Assembly (NCBI GenBank): GCA_018881555.1
Contig: JACAXG010000105.1
Coordinates: 372,001-436,000, forward strand
Length of the DNA: 64,000 nt
DNA from: Amblyornis subalaris
Taxonomy: Eukaryota > Chordata > Aves > Passeriformes > Ptilonorhynchidae
Direction: 5' to 3'
The first letter of the stretch is position 1, and each line of letters begins with the position of its first letter. The position numbers were made by a program, and so were the translations under genes. Positions 33,456 through 47,404 of the stretch are shown here, piece after piece. The notes below the pieces were generated by a model. It ran no database searches, was not told the origin of the DNA, and saw nothing but the letters and a program-made list of their open reading frames with translations.

Positions 33456-36400
33456 ACAATGTTTTTAATTACAGCTGAGTACAGATCTCAAGTGGAAGGA
33501 GATATCTTCCCTTACACCCAAGTTAGATGGTTGAGCTTAAGAAAGTGGTGGGAATTCTCTTATTCTTAGATATTTGCAGCTGGTTAATTCAAGCAATTAC
33601 TTCTCTGTCCTATCTTCTGTGCGGTTGTACCCTTGCCCCCCACACACACATTACAAACTCACTTTAGATTGCAAGTCTACATTCATGGCCTTTTTAGGGA
33701 TTCTATGCAATTTAATCTCTGCATAGAAGGGACTATCTGCACTGTTGGGACGTAGAAGTTGCTCAGCTTTGCTATCCCTGCTCTTCCCCAAGTTCCTAAT
33801 TGGATCCAGTTTTTTATCTCACTCTTCTTTCTTGTTATTTCAGATGCACAATGTTTATTCAATCACTGTTTAATTCGGAATACATCAAATATGATTTTCA
33901 CAAGGAAGTCTCATACTTTTAGGAGAAATTTGAGGTTTTTCTTCGTATGTGTGAACCACATTGACCACTGCTATAGAAAGCCATTAGGTGTCTCTAAACC
34001 TAACATGAGAAGAAAATTCAGGGTCATACATCTGCAGGAAGCACTGCATTTCCTTTGCCTAAGAAATTTTGATAATTGAAAATTTATAGTTTTGGGAAAA
34101 CTGGTTATGTTATATTGCTTTTGGGTTGATTGATCTCTGTGCACTGGGGGAGAAACCCAGTAAATTTTAAAAGTGAAAAACCCAGCTAGCATGCTTTGCT
34201 AAGGGCTAAACAGGTGAATGAAGACAAAATAGTATTAAGAGTTCTCTTCAAAGCAGATAAATAGCTCCCAGAATAATTTTAAAATGGCACCATTTAATGT
34301 AGACTGGCAACTTATTTAAAAAGAAATACCTCTGTTAGCTTCTGAGACACTAGAAAAAGTTATTTAAAAAAGATGAGGAAAAATACCAGCAACAACTAAG
34401 TACAAACCTGCTGTTCAAGTGCTCACTTACTTCAGTGGATAATCTGGTCAGGAGAAGTTAATAAACACAAGTACATTGAGATTATTTCATTTTAAGGGGA
34501 TTATTCACGTAAAGTGTTTTCAAATGACATCGTGAAATAGATAAAATACAGTGAGAAATGAAATGTACAAACCAGAAAAAAGTCATGGCTATGAGAGTAC
34601 TGGATGTACTGCATATTAAAGACAACCATCATGAATTAATTATGTGAAAAGTTCCTCAGAAGTAATTTTTGCAACATGTAGAAGATGACAGCAAGGAAAG
34701 GAAGAAGAGAACAGAGGTTTATTAAAGTGATACTGTATGAAGATAGAGTTGTCCAGGGAAAATGGTTATGCATTAATTCCTTTGTAAATTTAAAGTCTTT
34801 TTTACTCTACAGTTTCATTGTAGCTCTTAAGGTTATTTTAGGGACTAAACTACACATTTCAAAAGGGATGGAAGACAACACTAGAAATGAAAGAAGATGA
34901 AAGACAACCACTGAGGGGAAAATAATGGCACCCTTTGTTTCCTGCAGACTAAGGAAGTGACACCATCTACGCAGTATAAATACAAGCAATTGCTGTCATC
35001 TTTGTTATGTTCTGCTGCTATCATCTTGAGAAGTTTATAAATTAACAAAATATCTAGGGGCACCTGAACTAGGTTATATTAGAATACTAAACTTGATTAA
35101 ATTAACTATGTATAAAAATCACTTTGGGGCACAAAACGACTCTAAGCTCTAAATTACATTCCAACAAACTTAGACCAACATTTACACTGAAAGAAAAAGT
35201 GCAAGTGTGCATGAAAATATCAGGAAATAGATCCAGAATGACATTAATTCTAAGTTACCTGTATCAAGAGAATGGTTTACTTGCTTTAGGGAACTTCTCT
35301 TAACTTTTGTGAAAATTCTCAGTCAATTCTGAGAATTTGCAGTTGAATTAACTCAAAATGAAATTTGCTCCTTTTAAATGTAGATCACTGAGCAGCAGTA
35401 GAGGGCTGGGCCAGCTCAGCCCCATCCTGAATTTTTGGTCAGCAGATTGGGAGACCATAGACTATTGCACAGTAATGTTTGTAAACTGTGAATCGTTATC
35501 AGGAGAAGAAAAAAGTGCAAGACTAGTTGGGGGAACAACAGTGTAAGGAGGTCAGGGAATAAATTTACATTTCAGCCATACACACTTGATAAGGCTGTAA
35601 ACTCCATGCTGTGGGAGCAACATCTTTTCAGTTGTAGCAATGTATAAGGGATATGGTGAACCTACATTTATCCACCACTATTAGCCTTGGAGGGCTGGAA
35701 GAAATTAATTGTGATTTTCTTCTCCAGGGTAGCGGTTCTTCTCTTGCATTTATTCTCATGCCTGAAAACAAGCACACATCTGGTAAACTGTTAATGGTGA
35801 AGAATCTGTCAAAAGTGAGGTCATTTTGTAAGCTTTTATGGAAAGGAGTTAAGAAAGGTCTGAGTTATTAAAAAAATAATTATAGAACTGCTTCTAATTA
35901 GATCACACAGATCTCTGGGGAAACACAAAGATGTTGTGGTTTAACATTTTGGCCTCACACACAGCCATACAACCACATTTAGCAAAAGTGAAAGTTTCAC
36001 CAGGATGAGTAAGATGTATCTCAGGAAGAAAGTGCATTGCTGAGAGAACTGTGGATTAGAGTTCAGTAATGCCAGATTTTTGATTGGAAGATGTAACTTA
36101 CCTGACTTCTAATTGCCATGAAAGAAACTTATTATTTAGTTTAAAAATGAGTCTTGAAATATCAGGGGTTTATTTTTTAATGAAAATATTTTAATGAAAA
36201 AATGGCTAATTTTTTTAGCTTTCAATTTTTGTTTATATCATGCTCTTTTGGTGATTTTTACATTTTTTATATTCCCTAATTAATTCGTGTGTTTTGCAGT
36301 GTATTTAATGAGAAATATGGTGCTGGTCATTTTATTTTTCATGCCTTTTTGTTATATTTAACAAATGGGGAAGACATTTACAATGATTAATCAGTACCAA

Positions 36401-39400
36401 TTTGTAGAATTATTTTGGCTGATTCTGCAACCTGAATGTGTTATTTTATCCAGAAATAATCCCACAGAAAACAGAAGCAGAATGTAAGCATTTCTGAAGT
36501 GTGTCTCTTGAACAGAACTACTTCCAGTGAATTGGAGAGAAAACAATGTTATCAACAAGAAGGTAAAGTCAATCACTCTACCATACATTGGTTTGACTAA
36601 AATACCTTACCTTTGGAAAAGATTGTGTTTTGAGTATTTAAGGAGTTGTCCGATAAAGATGTAAATTTTACAATGGAATTCTGGAATTTTCAAGATTTAG
36701 ACCTTTGCAAGTTTCACTCTGTGAATTATTCCTTTAAAGACTTGCTGAAAAGACTTGATCTGATGCTTTTAGTGGTAACAGCAATCAGCTCATTGATCAT
36801 AAGCTAGGTTACCAGACTGCCATTGTCCTGTTCTCCTGTGGCTTTATATCAGCATTTGATAACAACTCTATTAATAAATGTGAGTAGAATGCTCTGAGCA
36901 GCACCATAATGATTGGCCCCAATCTGGGAAAGTATTGCTGTGCTAGACAGACATCTGCTCCAAGCTGTTTAGGAATCAGATTGAACAGACTAGGAAAACA
37001 AGTAAATGGAAACAGAAATCTCATTTCTAAAATAGGACATTGGAAAAAAATGTTTTCAAATCAAGAGAACTCTCCAGTTAATTCTGTTTTATTGCTAAAG
37101 TAAAAATCAAAGGGCAACTTCTGGCTCTAGATCCAGATAACTGATGGGAAATGATGGAGAAAACTCTGCAAAAGCATTCTTGACATCATCCCAATAAAAG
37201 GGAACATTTTTCATTTCCATGGAGCCATAATTTTCTCCTTGACATTTTCCCATAGGAGTTTCAAACTAATTTCAAGGTATTTTTTTCCTCTTTCTTTCAT
37301 GCTACATTTTATTTAAAATAGAAAAAAATACTCTGGCAAACAAAGATGCAAAAAAAGATTGTTTCTTGTCAGCAGGAAAAATAAATGTAAAAATTGTTTG
37401 CGTGTCCATGCAAGCACATCAGATACCAACCAGCTCTGTGAATTGACCATTCAAACATACCCAGTTAAGTATGTGCTCATTGGCATTGTTAAAAGCATTT
37501 TATCTACACTTCATAGTTTTAACTACCATTGATAGCAGAGGTGGTTGAACACAGCCAGTATTTATTAGGTATCAGGATCTTAGAGTCTAGAAACACAAAA
37601 TAACATTGAGGAATGAAAAAACCCAACAACTCCAAACCTAAAACCAACAAACCAATTGTCAAATGATCTACAGCTCCATAGAGTATACAGAAATCAGAGA
37701 CGTGTCCCACTAAACCAACTTTTGCCTGTTAGTTTCTGTAATTTTCAAAAATAATTGTTTATGACAAAATTTAGAAGAATGTGTTTTTTATTTAAATGCA
37801 CCAAAAGTTATTAGAGAATTCCCACTACCTTGAATGTCACTGGAACAGATTTGTGAACATGTACAGACTTTTTAACTTTTGACCAGAATAATGGAACGGA
37901 TGTAGTCTTCAGACATAAACCTAAGAGTTTTTTCAGTGAATAGAGGCAAACCCTTGATTTTGGAGTTCAATATGCACTGATATCATGAATTTATCACTGA
38001 TTTTTTACCAGTTATTGAAGCCTGATATTTTTGAAAATGAAAGCATCTACATACAGCTTAGGCATTTTTTATTTTATTACCAGCTTCATCAAGTCAATAA
38101 GTACATATTTGCGTGTGTTCATTAAGATATGCCTTTGTTTAAGATGAGGCAAATAGGTGTCTGAAGACAATATTTGATGAGACAGCTGTTAAAAGGCTAA
38201 TGATAAATAATCACACTGAGCCTGTTGGTGTGATGTTTGAAGCCTAAGAAGCCTGATTTGTTCTCTGAAGAAGGAATGTAAAAAGATCCAGAAAGAAAAT
38301 AAGTTGAGCTACTGGTTTCGTTGTTAAAAACAGTATTGAGAAATTGAAGGATCTCATATGGTAACACAGAGAAGCTTTTTGAATAAGGAAGTAGCTTAAG
38401 TAGAAAATTACTTACAAATATTTTATTATTTTTACTATGTCATTTTAATTTCTTCTATTTGCAAAAATCTTCTTATGTTTACTTCAACTATCAGATAATA
38501 CTGATGGGGAAAATCACATTTCAAACATTCCATGTTTGGAAATCTGAGAAATAGCATGTTTGTAGCATGACACTGTAAGCACTACATTTAGGCAGTCCCA
38601 CTGCATGTCAGTCTTCTCTCACAGCCCTGCTGGTCAAACTCACCCTTGCTGAAATCCAAGAAGGGAATACTCTGGGTAAGCCAGTCCCTTGACTGGAAGC
38701 AGGACTATATTCACCTTCTTTAAAAAAGGAGATGAAACTAACTTTATGGGAATCATGTACTCTATCTGTAGTAGGAAATAAGACAAGGCCAGGAGACATG
38801 GGATAATATGTTTTTTGTATTATTAAACTCATTTACTCTGCTACTGGGAGAGATCTTTGGCACATGTTAGCTACCAAACCATGTTTGGGGGTTGCTTGTA
38901 AAAGTACAAATTGATGTACAGATGTTAACCTTACAAGGGACTGCTCTATTAATTTAACAGGACAGATGAGTATGTCCCAGCTTCTGAGTGTTCTCAGGCA
39001 ATGGCTGGTTTACTTGTATAGGCACTGCCAGAACATGAATAGAATAATAATCCCAAATGGGTTGTTATTGCAGGAAGTAAATAGGAGTGAGACAGTAATT
39101 TATATACAGATGTTGATATACTCCCAACGTAAACTCCTAAAGACAGATATAAAATATAATTTTTTTCCTCTTGACAAGAGAAAAATTCTAAAAGAGATGT
39201 CTTACGACAAATATATTTCTATGCTGAATGTGCTAGCAGGGTGGTGTGGCAGATCACCTCAGAAGATGAGAATGCAAAATTCAACATCCCCGTGGGGAAT
39301 CACTGCTTGTGCCAACTGTCAGCTGAGATAGAGCCAAGACGCAATGTGTTATACTGAGAAACAGAGATTTCTGATAGGATGCAGGATATTAAGGTGTACC

Positions 39401-41941
39401 CACTTACTTTTTCAGTGTGTGGGAAAAGTACAGAAGGACACCAGTAGAGCACCTAACAAACTTTGGAGAGAAACGCAGCTGCCAGGCTAAATCTATATAA
39501 GCTGAAATTTAATTTCCAAGCAATGGATATAAAATGCATATGGAAGAAAGAAAAAAAGCATGGTGTTTAGAGGATCACTTTAGTCATGACCACAGGACAC
39601 TGCTAAGCTGCTGTGGAAGGTTCCTTCTCTAAAGGAGATTCACAGTCAAAGATCTTCTCCTTCACATGTACACTGCATGCCTACCGACTGTCCCCATGCT
39701 ACTCCACCCATGCCTGAACAATACCACTCATCCTCCAGGGCTCTTCTGTGTCAAAGCCAGTTGACTCTGCCTGACATCTCTGCACCAGTCCTACCCCACG
39801 ATGTCACATGAGATGTGACATTATGCATCTTGCTTTCTTTGGTCCTTCAAATTCCTTTCTTACTTCCCCACATGGTATTAGCTGTGACAAGAGACCAGTA
39901 ATGCATTAATTACTTTGGTTCCCAGAGAATGCAAAAAGAGTATTAAATTTCATTAAGATTATTTGTATTCCTATGTCATTAACAGTTGTATGTGCTTGTT
40001 TTCTCAACTTTCAGGAAGGTGATGTAAAGGCTGTTGATAATCCATTGTGTATGGTTTGACTACTGCTACAATTCAATTTGATCCTTTCCGTTAGAAATTT
40101 TCTGTTGAAAATTGCTGTATTAGGCTTAAACTTTCCCCACTGGAAGGCTCTGTGGAGGAAGGGAAATAGAAAAGGTTTGGAATCCTTCAGGTACACATTT
40201 TTATAATGTGAAGTGGAAATCTGTTTTCAGCTTTACTGTATATCTATACAGGCATGAAAGTAGTTATTCTGCTTTGCATAATGGCCTCTGGCTTCTTAGG
40301 TGACACTTGTTCCTAGCAGTTAGACTGTCTAGGATTCCAAAATGGAAAGGTGCAGCTCTTGTTATGTGAAGCTTTATCTTTTGTAACATTGAAGTATTTC
40401 TGGAAAGTTAATAATGGCTCACAAATCAATGCCAAATGCACAGTCTAGACTTCTCCCTCTTCACAGTTTGTGAAGATTTGCAGGCTGTAATTAAACACTG
40501 CACTTTCTTTTAGTCTCCCACTAGAGCACCTCATCATTCACTGTACAGTTTTGACACAATTACCATTTCTGCTGGCCTGCCAAAATCACCCTGTCCCTCA
40601 GGAAATGGTCTGTGTAGAAAGGCATGAGCTTCAAAGAACAAACTAGATCTGGAAACATCACCACAACCACTGCTCAATATTACTCCAGAGGTACACAGAA
40701 TACTAATACTGGTTCAGTAGTATAATGAATAATTAAACACAACTGGCATTGTTTTAAACATTTGTCCAATGTCTTCAAATCATGGCAGAAAGGCAAGTAT
40801 TTCAGAAGCATGGATCTTTGAAGGACCTGATTCATGATGAATGTTAGTTGAAAATTACATACTAAAAATATGACATCAAAAAAGTATCCCAGGTTTATAT
40901 GATAGAATTAATTTGCATATATTCTTAGACTTAATAAGTATTTTAGTTTCTTCTAGTAACATTCTTGTATTTTAGCTTGTTGCTTGGCAACACTATTTCT
41001 AGATATTCAAGTAATGTGTATCTTTGCGAATTAATCTCTGAAACATGGTTGCTGAATCCTTTCTAAATAGCCTTTTTTCATGATGCTGAAATACAAACCA
41101 ATATAATAGCCATCTCGCTAGCATTTAAAAATGATGAGTAGAATGAAAAAAACCCCTAACAATGAAAACACACATTTTATAAATCTGCTCTGGGGCATCA
41201 TTATCTGTATGTCACAACACATAAAAATTTAGAACTACGGAACTGTGAAACTAGTTTAAGGGTCATTATTAAGACTTCCCAATGTGCTGAAATGTTGCTG
41301 AAGATCCTTAGATAAATTAACAAATTAAATTTTTACCTATAGCTCTTGATGGCATATGTGGCCGAAATTTCCAGAATTTTCAATTTCATTATCACTGGCA
41401 AAAATGCATAACTATGGAAAATTTTTTGAACTATTATATTGGAGAAGCACATTTTAAAACTAGCCATGATTTTGTTGCATTTGGATTCTTTTTGGTGGAA
41501 CAATGCCCATGAAATAAAATACAAGCTAAGATAAAACAAATGCTGCATTGGAAAAAGTTCATTTCAAAAAAGAAATTGAATGAGAATATAACAAAGGAAA
41601 TAATTTGAATTTTTAAATTCAAGAATAAACCTATTTATTTTGGTTTACTTTTTAAAAATTTTCATGTGCGTATTCGTACAATTAATTCTATGCAGTATTT
41701 TAGACAGCTACAGCCAAGATTTTGGTGTTACATAATTTTTATTATATGGAATAATATTTAAAAAAATGTTTGTCTTAAAAATAAAATGTATTCTAATGAA
41801 TCCGAATATTTACATATCAAACTATTTTAGAATTTCTGTTTCCTGGGAAGCAGCTAGTACTAGTCAATATATTCAAAATACAAGCGTAAAAGTATGAGTA
41901 AAACAATAGTTACATTATCAATTATGTTTTAAGTTTCCTTT
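33456..41941. other. Long unique AT-rich stretch (8.5 kb)
   Basis: No gene, RNA or known repeat was recognised. This is the longest repeat-poor part of the window and may contain intronic or regulatory DNA, but nothing in the single sequence shows it. Frames are short and scattered over all six phases. Confidence 0.5.
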
Positions 41942-41946
41942 AGAAT

Positions 41947-42316
41947 TGTGACAGGCAGGGACAGGCGAACGGAAGATCACGGGATGTCACGGGAAGGCAA
42001 TAGCAGAGCCGAAACTTCTCCCTAACCCTAACCCTCCCAAAAGATAAGCAATCACCCNAAGTATGCATGTGCCTCCCCCTAAACCCAGTAGTTTTCCACT
42101 CCCTACTAACTCCAGCTATCCCACAGTCCCCTTCTCCTGACGTAGAGAAGCCCTTAGACTATTTAAACCCAGAAGATAAGATAAGATAATAAACGCCATT
42201 TTCGTCCATCCACCATAGTGGTGTAGTGTGTCTTTGGCCCGAGTGACCCGGGAGAGGCTGGGTCGCCGTGCTGTCGTCTTGGATCCAGGGCGCCTGCCTC
42301 CATTCGCGGGGCAACA
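41947..42316 (+). mobile_element. 370-bp solo LTR with perfect AGAAT target duplication
   Basis: It starts TGTGACAGG and ends GGGGCAACA, flanked by AGAAT at 41942-41946 and 42317-42321. It has a TATA-like tatttaaac near 42160, a GATAA run followed by AATAAA near 42187-42193, and a GC-rich U5. Two telomere-type CCCTAA units lie near 42022-42034. One N is at 42058. Confidence 0.83.
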
Positions 42317-42321
42317 AGAAT

Positions 42322-45029
42322 GCTGACAATAAAAATGTCACAGCTTGTGGTACTCATTTAAAAACCTTAGTTTAGTTAAGCTTCAGTTGCACAACATAAT
42401 TTCAAAGAAAACAGTGAAAATGAAGCACATCACTGGCAGACTTAATGTACAGAGACTTCAGCAATCCCATCTTGTTTTACACTATCGTCATCTCTTCACC
42501 TTAACTAGACAAGCACAAATAATGCAAATGATGAAAAAAATGCAAATGATAAAATAATAAACAAATGTCATCACTGGTAACCCAGCTATTTATGTGTGCT
42601 TTAAGAAATTTACAGTAAATGTTCTTATGGGACCATAACGTAGAACAGGGTTAGATTTCTTTTGCTTTAGATCAATACAATTTTCAACACCTCATAAGAG
42701 TTACAGTCCCTTTCTATGACCACCTTGTTCCTTGAGATTGTAAGCTATCCCTTGAAAAGATGCTACTGTGTCTTATATTAATATGACTTACAGCACAGGT
42801 GTGGAGATATTTAAAGGATGTTGTTTTGGTCTTGAAGTCATAGTTTGGATCTGGAAAAGGTTTTCAAAAACCAGGGGAATTAAATCTGTATTTTGAATAA
42901 GACTACTAAAATGCTGAATCAATAGATGAGGAACGTCAGTGCTATTGTATTTCTAAATATTTCAATATAGTTTCCTGAATGTTGATTTCACAAAAAAAAG
43001 TTACACATATATGATATTAACTGCCCCATTTTACCTATTCCTGACATCTTTTGCTACATAATTAAGAAAATCTTGAAAATTTTACTGGCAGTTGTATGCT
43101 AGTTTTCATATTCAATGTAAAGGAAAGCTTCACTTTTGAACATATGTGCTTTGAACCAAACCTTTTGTGATAATGTTGACTATATTAATACTATGGGAGA
43201 AACAACTACCAAATACCTTTGGAGGTTAGGGGAAAGCTCTTGCAGCCAGGAGAAAGGGGATAGAGACTTTCTATTTCATATGTACACTTGCCTATCCAAT
43301 GCACCTCAATATCTCTGGTATGCCTTAAGGTCATAGAATCCAAGCTTTGAAAGCTGTAGTGTCAGGTTACAACTCTTTCTACAAATAACCACATGAAAAC
43401 TAGAATAAAACTACAATAGAGGTGAATGCAGAAAGTGAGGAATGGGACAAAATAAAGGGATTCAAATGTCATGATCCTATCTCTTAGCTACTATGTCAAA
43501 CTGTGTTTCAGATTGAATGCCTTTTGGGTGTCCATTAATCTACATCCTTCTCCCAAAACAAAGGATAGAACGAAAATCTCCCAACTCTAATATGGCAATA
43601 TAATCTTGCACACATATTACTACTTCCTGTTTTGCCGAAGTGAATCTAGCACAAAATCCTGCAATTGACCATACATCTCCTTGAAGAAATTAACAGCACA
43701 TATAGGAGTCACACATTACAAACACTAAACTTTGTAAAGGCTTTTGGCCAAATCCTGTACAGCTGTGATGAGGCTGAGGTATATATTGCTTTAGCTATAT
43801 GGGAATGGCCACAGAGGATGGGGGTAGAAGATGAAGAAGATTTGGAAATAAAGTGAAGAAAACAAGAAGAGGAGGTAGGAAGGCAGATGGGCAGAGAGGG
43901 AAGGCTCACAGTGTGATGAAGTGCAGAGGTGGTACTAGGGACTATTAGAAATGTCAAAGACATACCTGACAGTTTCCTTCGCTTAAGGAGTTTTAATCTA
44001 ATAAAAGACAAAAAATTTTCTCATGTATTTTAAAACACAAGAATTTCTAATGAGAAACATTTCCACATACGGATACATAACAGTTAGGTTTTTTCTTTAA
44101 TTTCAGTGCACATTGCCTATTTATCTTTTTCTGTTCTGGAGTGCAGACATGTTCTCTCTACATCAAAAGAACAGGAGTCACATAGAAGATTTTGCATTAA
44201 ATTCACCGTATGCACAGACAGGGAGCAACAGATGAAACGACCTGGCCATGTACTTCTAAAGTAGCATATTTGAGACAGCATATATATTGTTTTCTTGTTG
44301 AAAAATACAGGTACATAATTTTCCAAAAGAAAATTTGATTTTCTTTTCACAGGCAGGAATAATATTACTACTAGGAACTGAATTCTTTTATATAAAAAGA
44401 ATGCTCTAGGTATGTTTTTTCAATAATTTACTGTTATTTTTTCTGTCTTCCTTTTGAGACAACTGGTACAAACTCCACTTTGAAAGGTATAGGATACATG
44501 CAGAAATTCAAATTATGTCTTTTTCTGCAGATCTTAAAATTATGAAACAGAAGACAAGAAGCACGAGAAGAATAAAAAAGTGAATAAGAGACATTATAAG
44601 ATATCACTGAGGACATTACAAGTATTTTGGTAGAAAGGAATTAGAATGATCAGTTGAAGCAAAAACCTTAATGCCCTCGCTGTTTTCTCAAAGAGCTGCA
44701 TAGTGCAATCAAGACCTTCATATTCCAGTCTCCTGTTGTGACGAAGAAGACAGTCTCAAAACGAGTAAAATCCACTGACTACTAGACAGTTTATGTAATT
44801 TTCATAAAATGGTTGCAAAAGGGTCAGCCAGACATCAAATCTCACTTCTTAATTCCTGTTGTCAGATGAGTTTCAAAGACCAGAGGTTAAACAGAAAATA
44901 ACTTCAGTCCATTAACAGGCACTCGCTCAAATAACGGAGTCTTTCCATAAATTCTATTCAACTGGGATTAAAAATAAACATATTTGACAAGAATACATTT
45001 CACTCACAAGGAACCTATAAACAGTGCAT
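42322..45029. other. Unique AT-rich sequence
   Basis: No gene or repeat was recognised. Confidence 0.5.
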
Positions 45030-45635
45030 TGTAATTTAACCCCAGCCAGCAACTGAGCACCACTCAGTTGCTCACTCTCTTCTTTCTGGTGGGATTTGGG
45101 AGAGAATTGCAGGGGTAAAAATGAGAAAACTCATGGGTTGAGACAGTTAACCGTGAGAAAATTCACAGTTTAATCACTAAAACAAGAGCCACACATACAA
45201 GCAAAAAACCCCAAGAAATTAATTCACCACTTCTCATAGATGGACAGGTGCTCAGCCATCCCTAGGAAAGCAGAGCTCCATCCTAAGGGTGACTTGGGAA
45301 GAGAAACACCATCACTCCAAATGTCCCCTCTTCCTTCTTCCTCCTCTAGCTGGCTATGCTGAGCATGATGCCACATAGTATGTAATATCCCTCGGGTCAG
45401 TTGTGATCAGCTGTCCTGGCTGTGTCCACTCCCAGCTCCTTGTGCCCCCCCCCGGCTCCTCGCTGGTGGGGGGCAGTGCTAGAAGCAGAAAAGGCCTTGG
45501 CTCTGTGCAAGCCCTGCTCAGCAATAACAACATCATCTCTCTATTATCAACACTGTTTTCAGCAAAAATCCGAAACACAGCCCCAAACCAGCCACTGTGA
45601 AGAAAATTAACTCCATCCCAGGCAAAACCAGCACA
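45030..45635 (-). mobile_element. 606-bp solo LTR, same family as the outer provirus
   Basis: The plus strand starts TGTAATTTAACCCCAGCC and ends AAAACCAGCACA. Shared blocks with 49369-50028 include 'ctcatgggttgagaca', 'cttctcatagatggacagg', 'gctgagcatgatgccacata', 'aaaaggccttggctctgtgc' and 'ccactgtgaagaaaatta'. The minus-strand TATA region is near 45355. No target duplication was found. The frames at 45354-45656 and 45403-45610 are within it. Confidence 0.82.
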
Positions 45636-47404
45636 CACTTGTAGATCAGTATTCATTGAACTTAAACATTACAGTTATAAACTGGCATGAAAGTGAGGGG
45701 TGTACATGAAAATATTTAAATTCCTATCTATCCTATGGAAACAAAAGAAAACGGCACAACAATCCTTGGAAAGAGAATAGTAAACAGTTTCTTTGTAAGA
45801 CAGGAAAATGTTGTGTTCATGCTCTTTCTCAATAAGTAAAAATGCTTTGGAGATCAAAGTTATCCAGCAATTAAGTAGCATATTTGAAACAATTTAATCA
45901 TTTGTTTCAGAAAACATGCTATTACAATATTTCCTATAATATTTTTTGCTCTTTTTTTTGTAAGTGAAATATTTCATCATTACATATGACCATGTTGTAC
46001 AGGTCTTGTAGAAAAGGTGATACTTGTTATTTATTTTTTTCAGAGTTGCTTCAAATCATGATCATTGTTTAAGAAGATGGAAGATCCATGAAGTATGCAT
46101 TACCTGTTGGGGTGTGCAGGGTGGCAGTTTTTCTCACTCAGAAATCACAGCTCTGTGTGCAACTTTATTTATTAAAGTCCATAAAAAAGTAAAATCCTTT
46201 ACTTAGAGTGGTAATTATTTTCTTATATATAAACCAAATAACTTTTCAAGGGCCCCACTATCATTAATTTAGTGTGGAATATCAAGAGCAGCAACTCCTG
46301 ACTTTGCTAATCTCATTTTTCAGGAATTAACAAAACATTGCAATATCTACAACTCTGTTAAAAATTAATCATCATTTAATAGCTGCACATGGGTGTTGTT
46401 AGCCCTATGTAGTATTCTCTCTACCACAGTTTCTGTTGTAGCAATTGTAAAAAACATGTGAAACTCACAAAATTACTGATTTGTTATATTTATTTTTTTT
46501 TAAGGTTTTCATATTCAGGGTGACGTACCTTATCAAATGTGTGACTACCTCTATGTTCTTATGACAAAAAATACTCAAACGTAGTGTTTGTGTTTTCCTA
46601 ATACTGTGAAATATTTGTACTCAAGAATACCCCAAAACAACAGGAACACAAGATAAAAGGCAAGTCTTTTACATCATTTGTGACCTTGAAAATTACTCTG
46701 AAAATATGATGATTTATACGTTTTCCCTGTTTATACTCTTATTCTTCTTACCTTGATACATCTTTCAAAACTCTGAATAGTATTTAAGTGGAGGGCCTAC
46801 TACTCCTTCTTCGTACGGAGAAGAATATTTTTCTTGCCACCTAAGATGGAATGATAAATTGAGCCAGAAACTGATAGAAAATATGAATAATAAATATGGC
46901 ACAACAAGGACTGCATCTAAAGAGAGATGAAACCTAAACTCCAGGACCTGATAAAATTGTAAATATTATTGCAATAAAGATGCCCTCTTTGAGATCTACT
47001 GGGTTTCGCACTAAATGTTTCACCTTGCATATAAATATAAACAAGACTGTAAAAAGTGTTTATTTTTCTGTTTTACAAGTGTGGCCTTTATCTCAGATGA
47101 CAATAACTCAAATCCTGGTAGGGGAAAAAACAAGAATAAGAGCACAGCAGTGTGATAACAGATCTTCAGAGGACTGTCTTAATAATGGCATCAAATACAG
47201 TACACTCAGAATTTTTTTTAAAAAAGAACACTCTAGAATATTAAAAAAATATAATTTTTTTAAACATGCCAGCAACTACAACTAGAGGAAGCATCCAACT
47301 TTATTTCTGGTCTTAAATTAAACAATTTTATTTAACAATTAAAAACACAGCTTGTGCAATTTGGAATTCCAAATTAAGTCATTATGAGAAAGAAAAAGTG
47401 AAAG
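45636..47404. other. Unique AT-rich sequence
   Basis: No gene or repeat was recognised. T and A runs lie near 45953 and 46492. Confidence 0.5.

Noticed and set aside
42022..42034. Interstitial telomere repeat
   Set aside because: Only about two to three units, and they are part of an LTR. Too short to mark a chromosome fusion or telomere.
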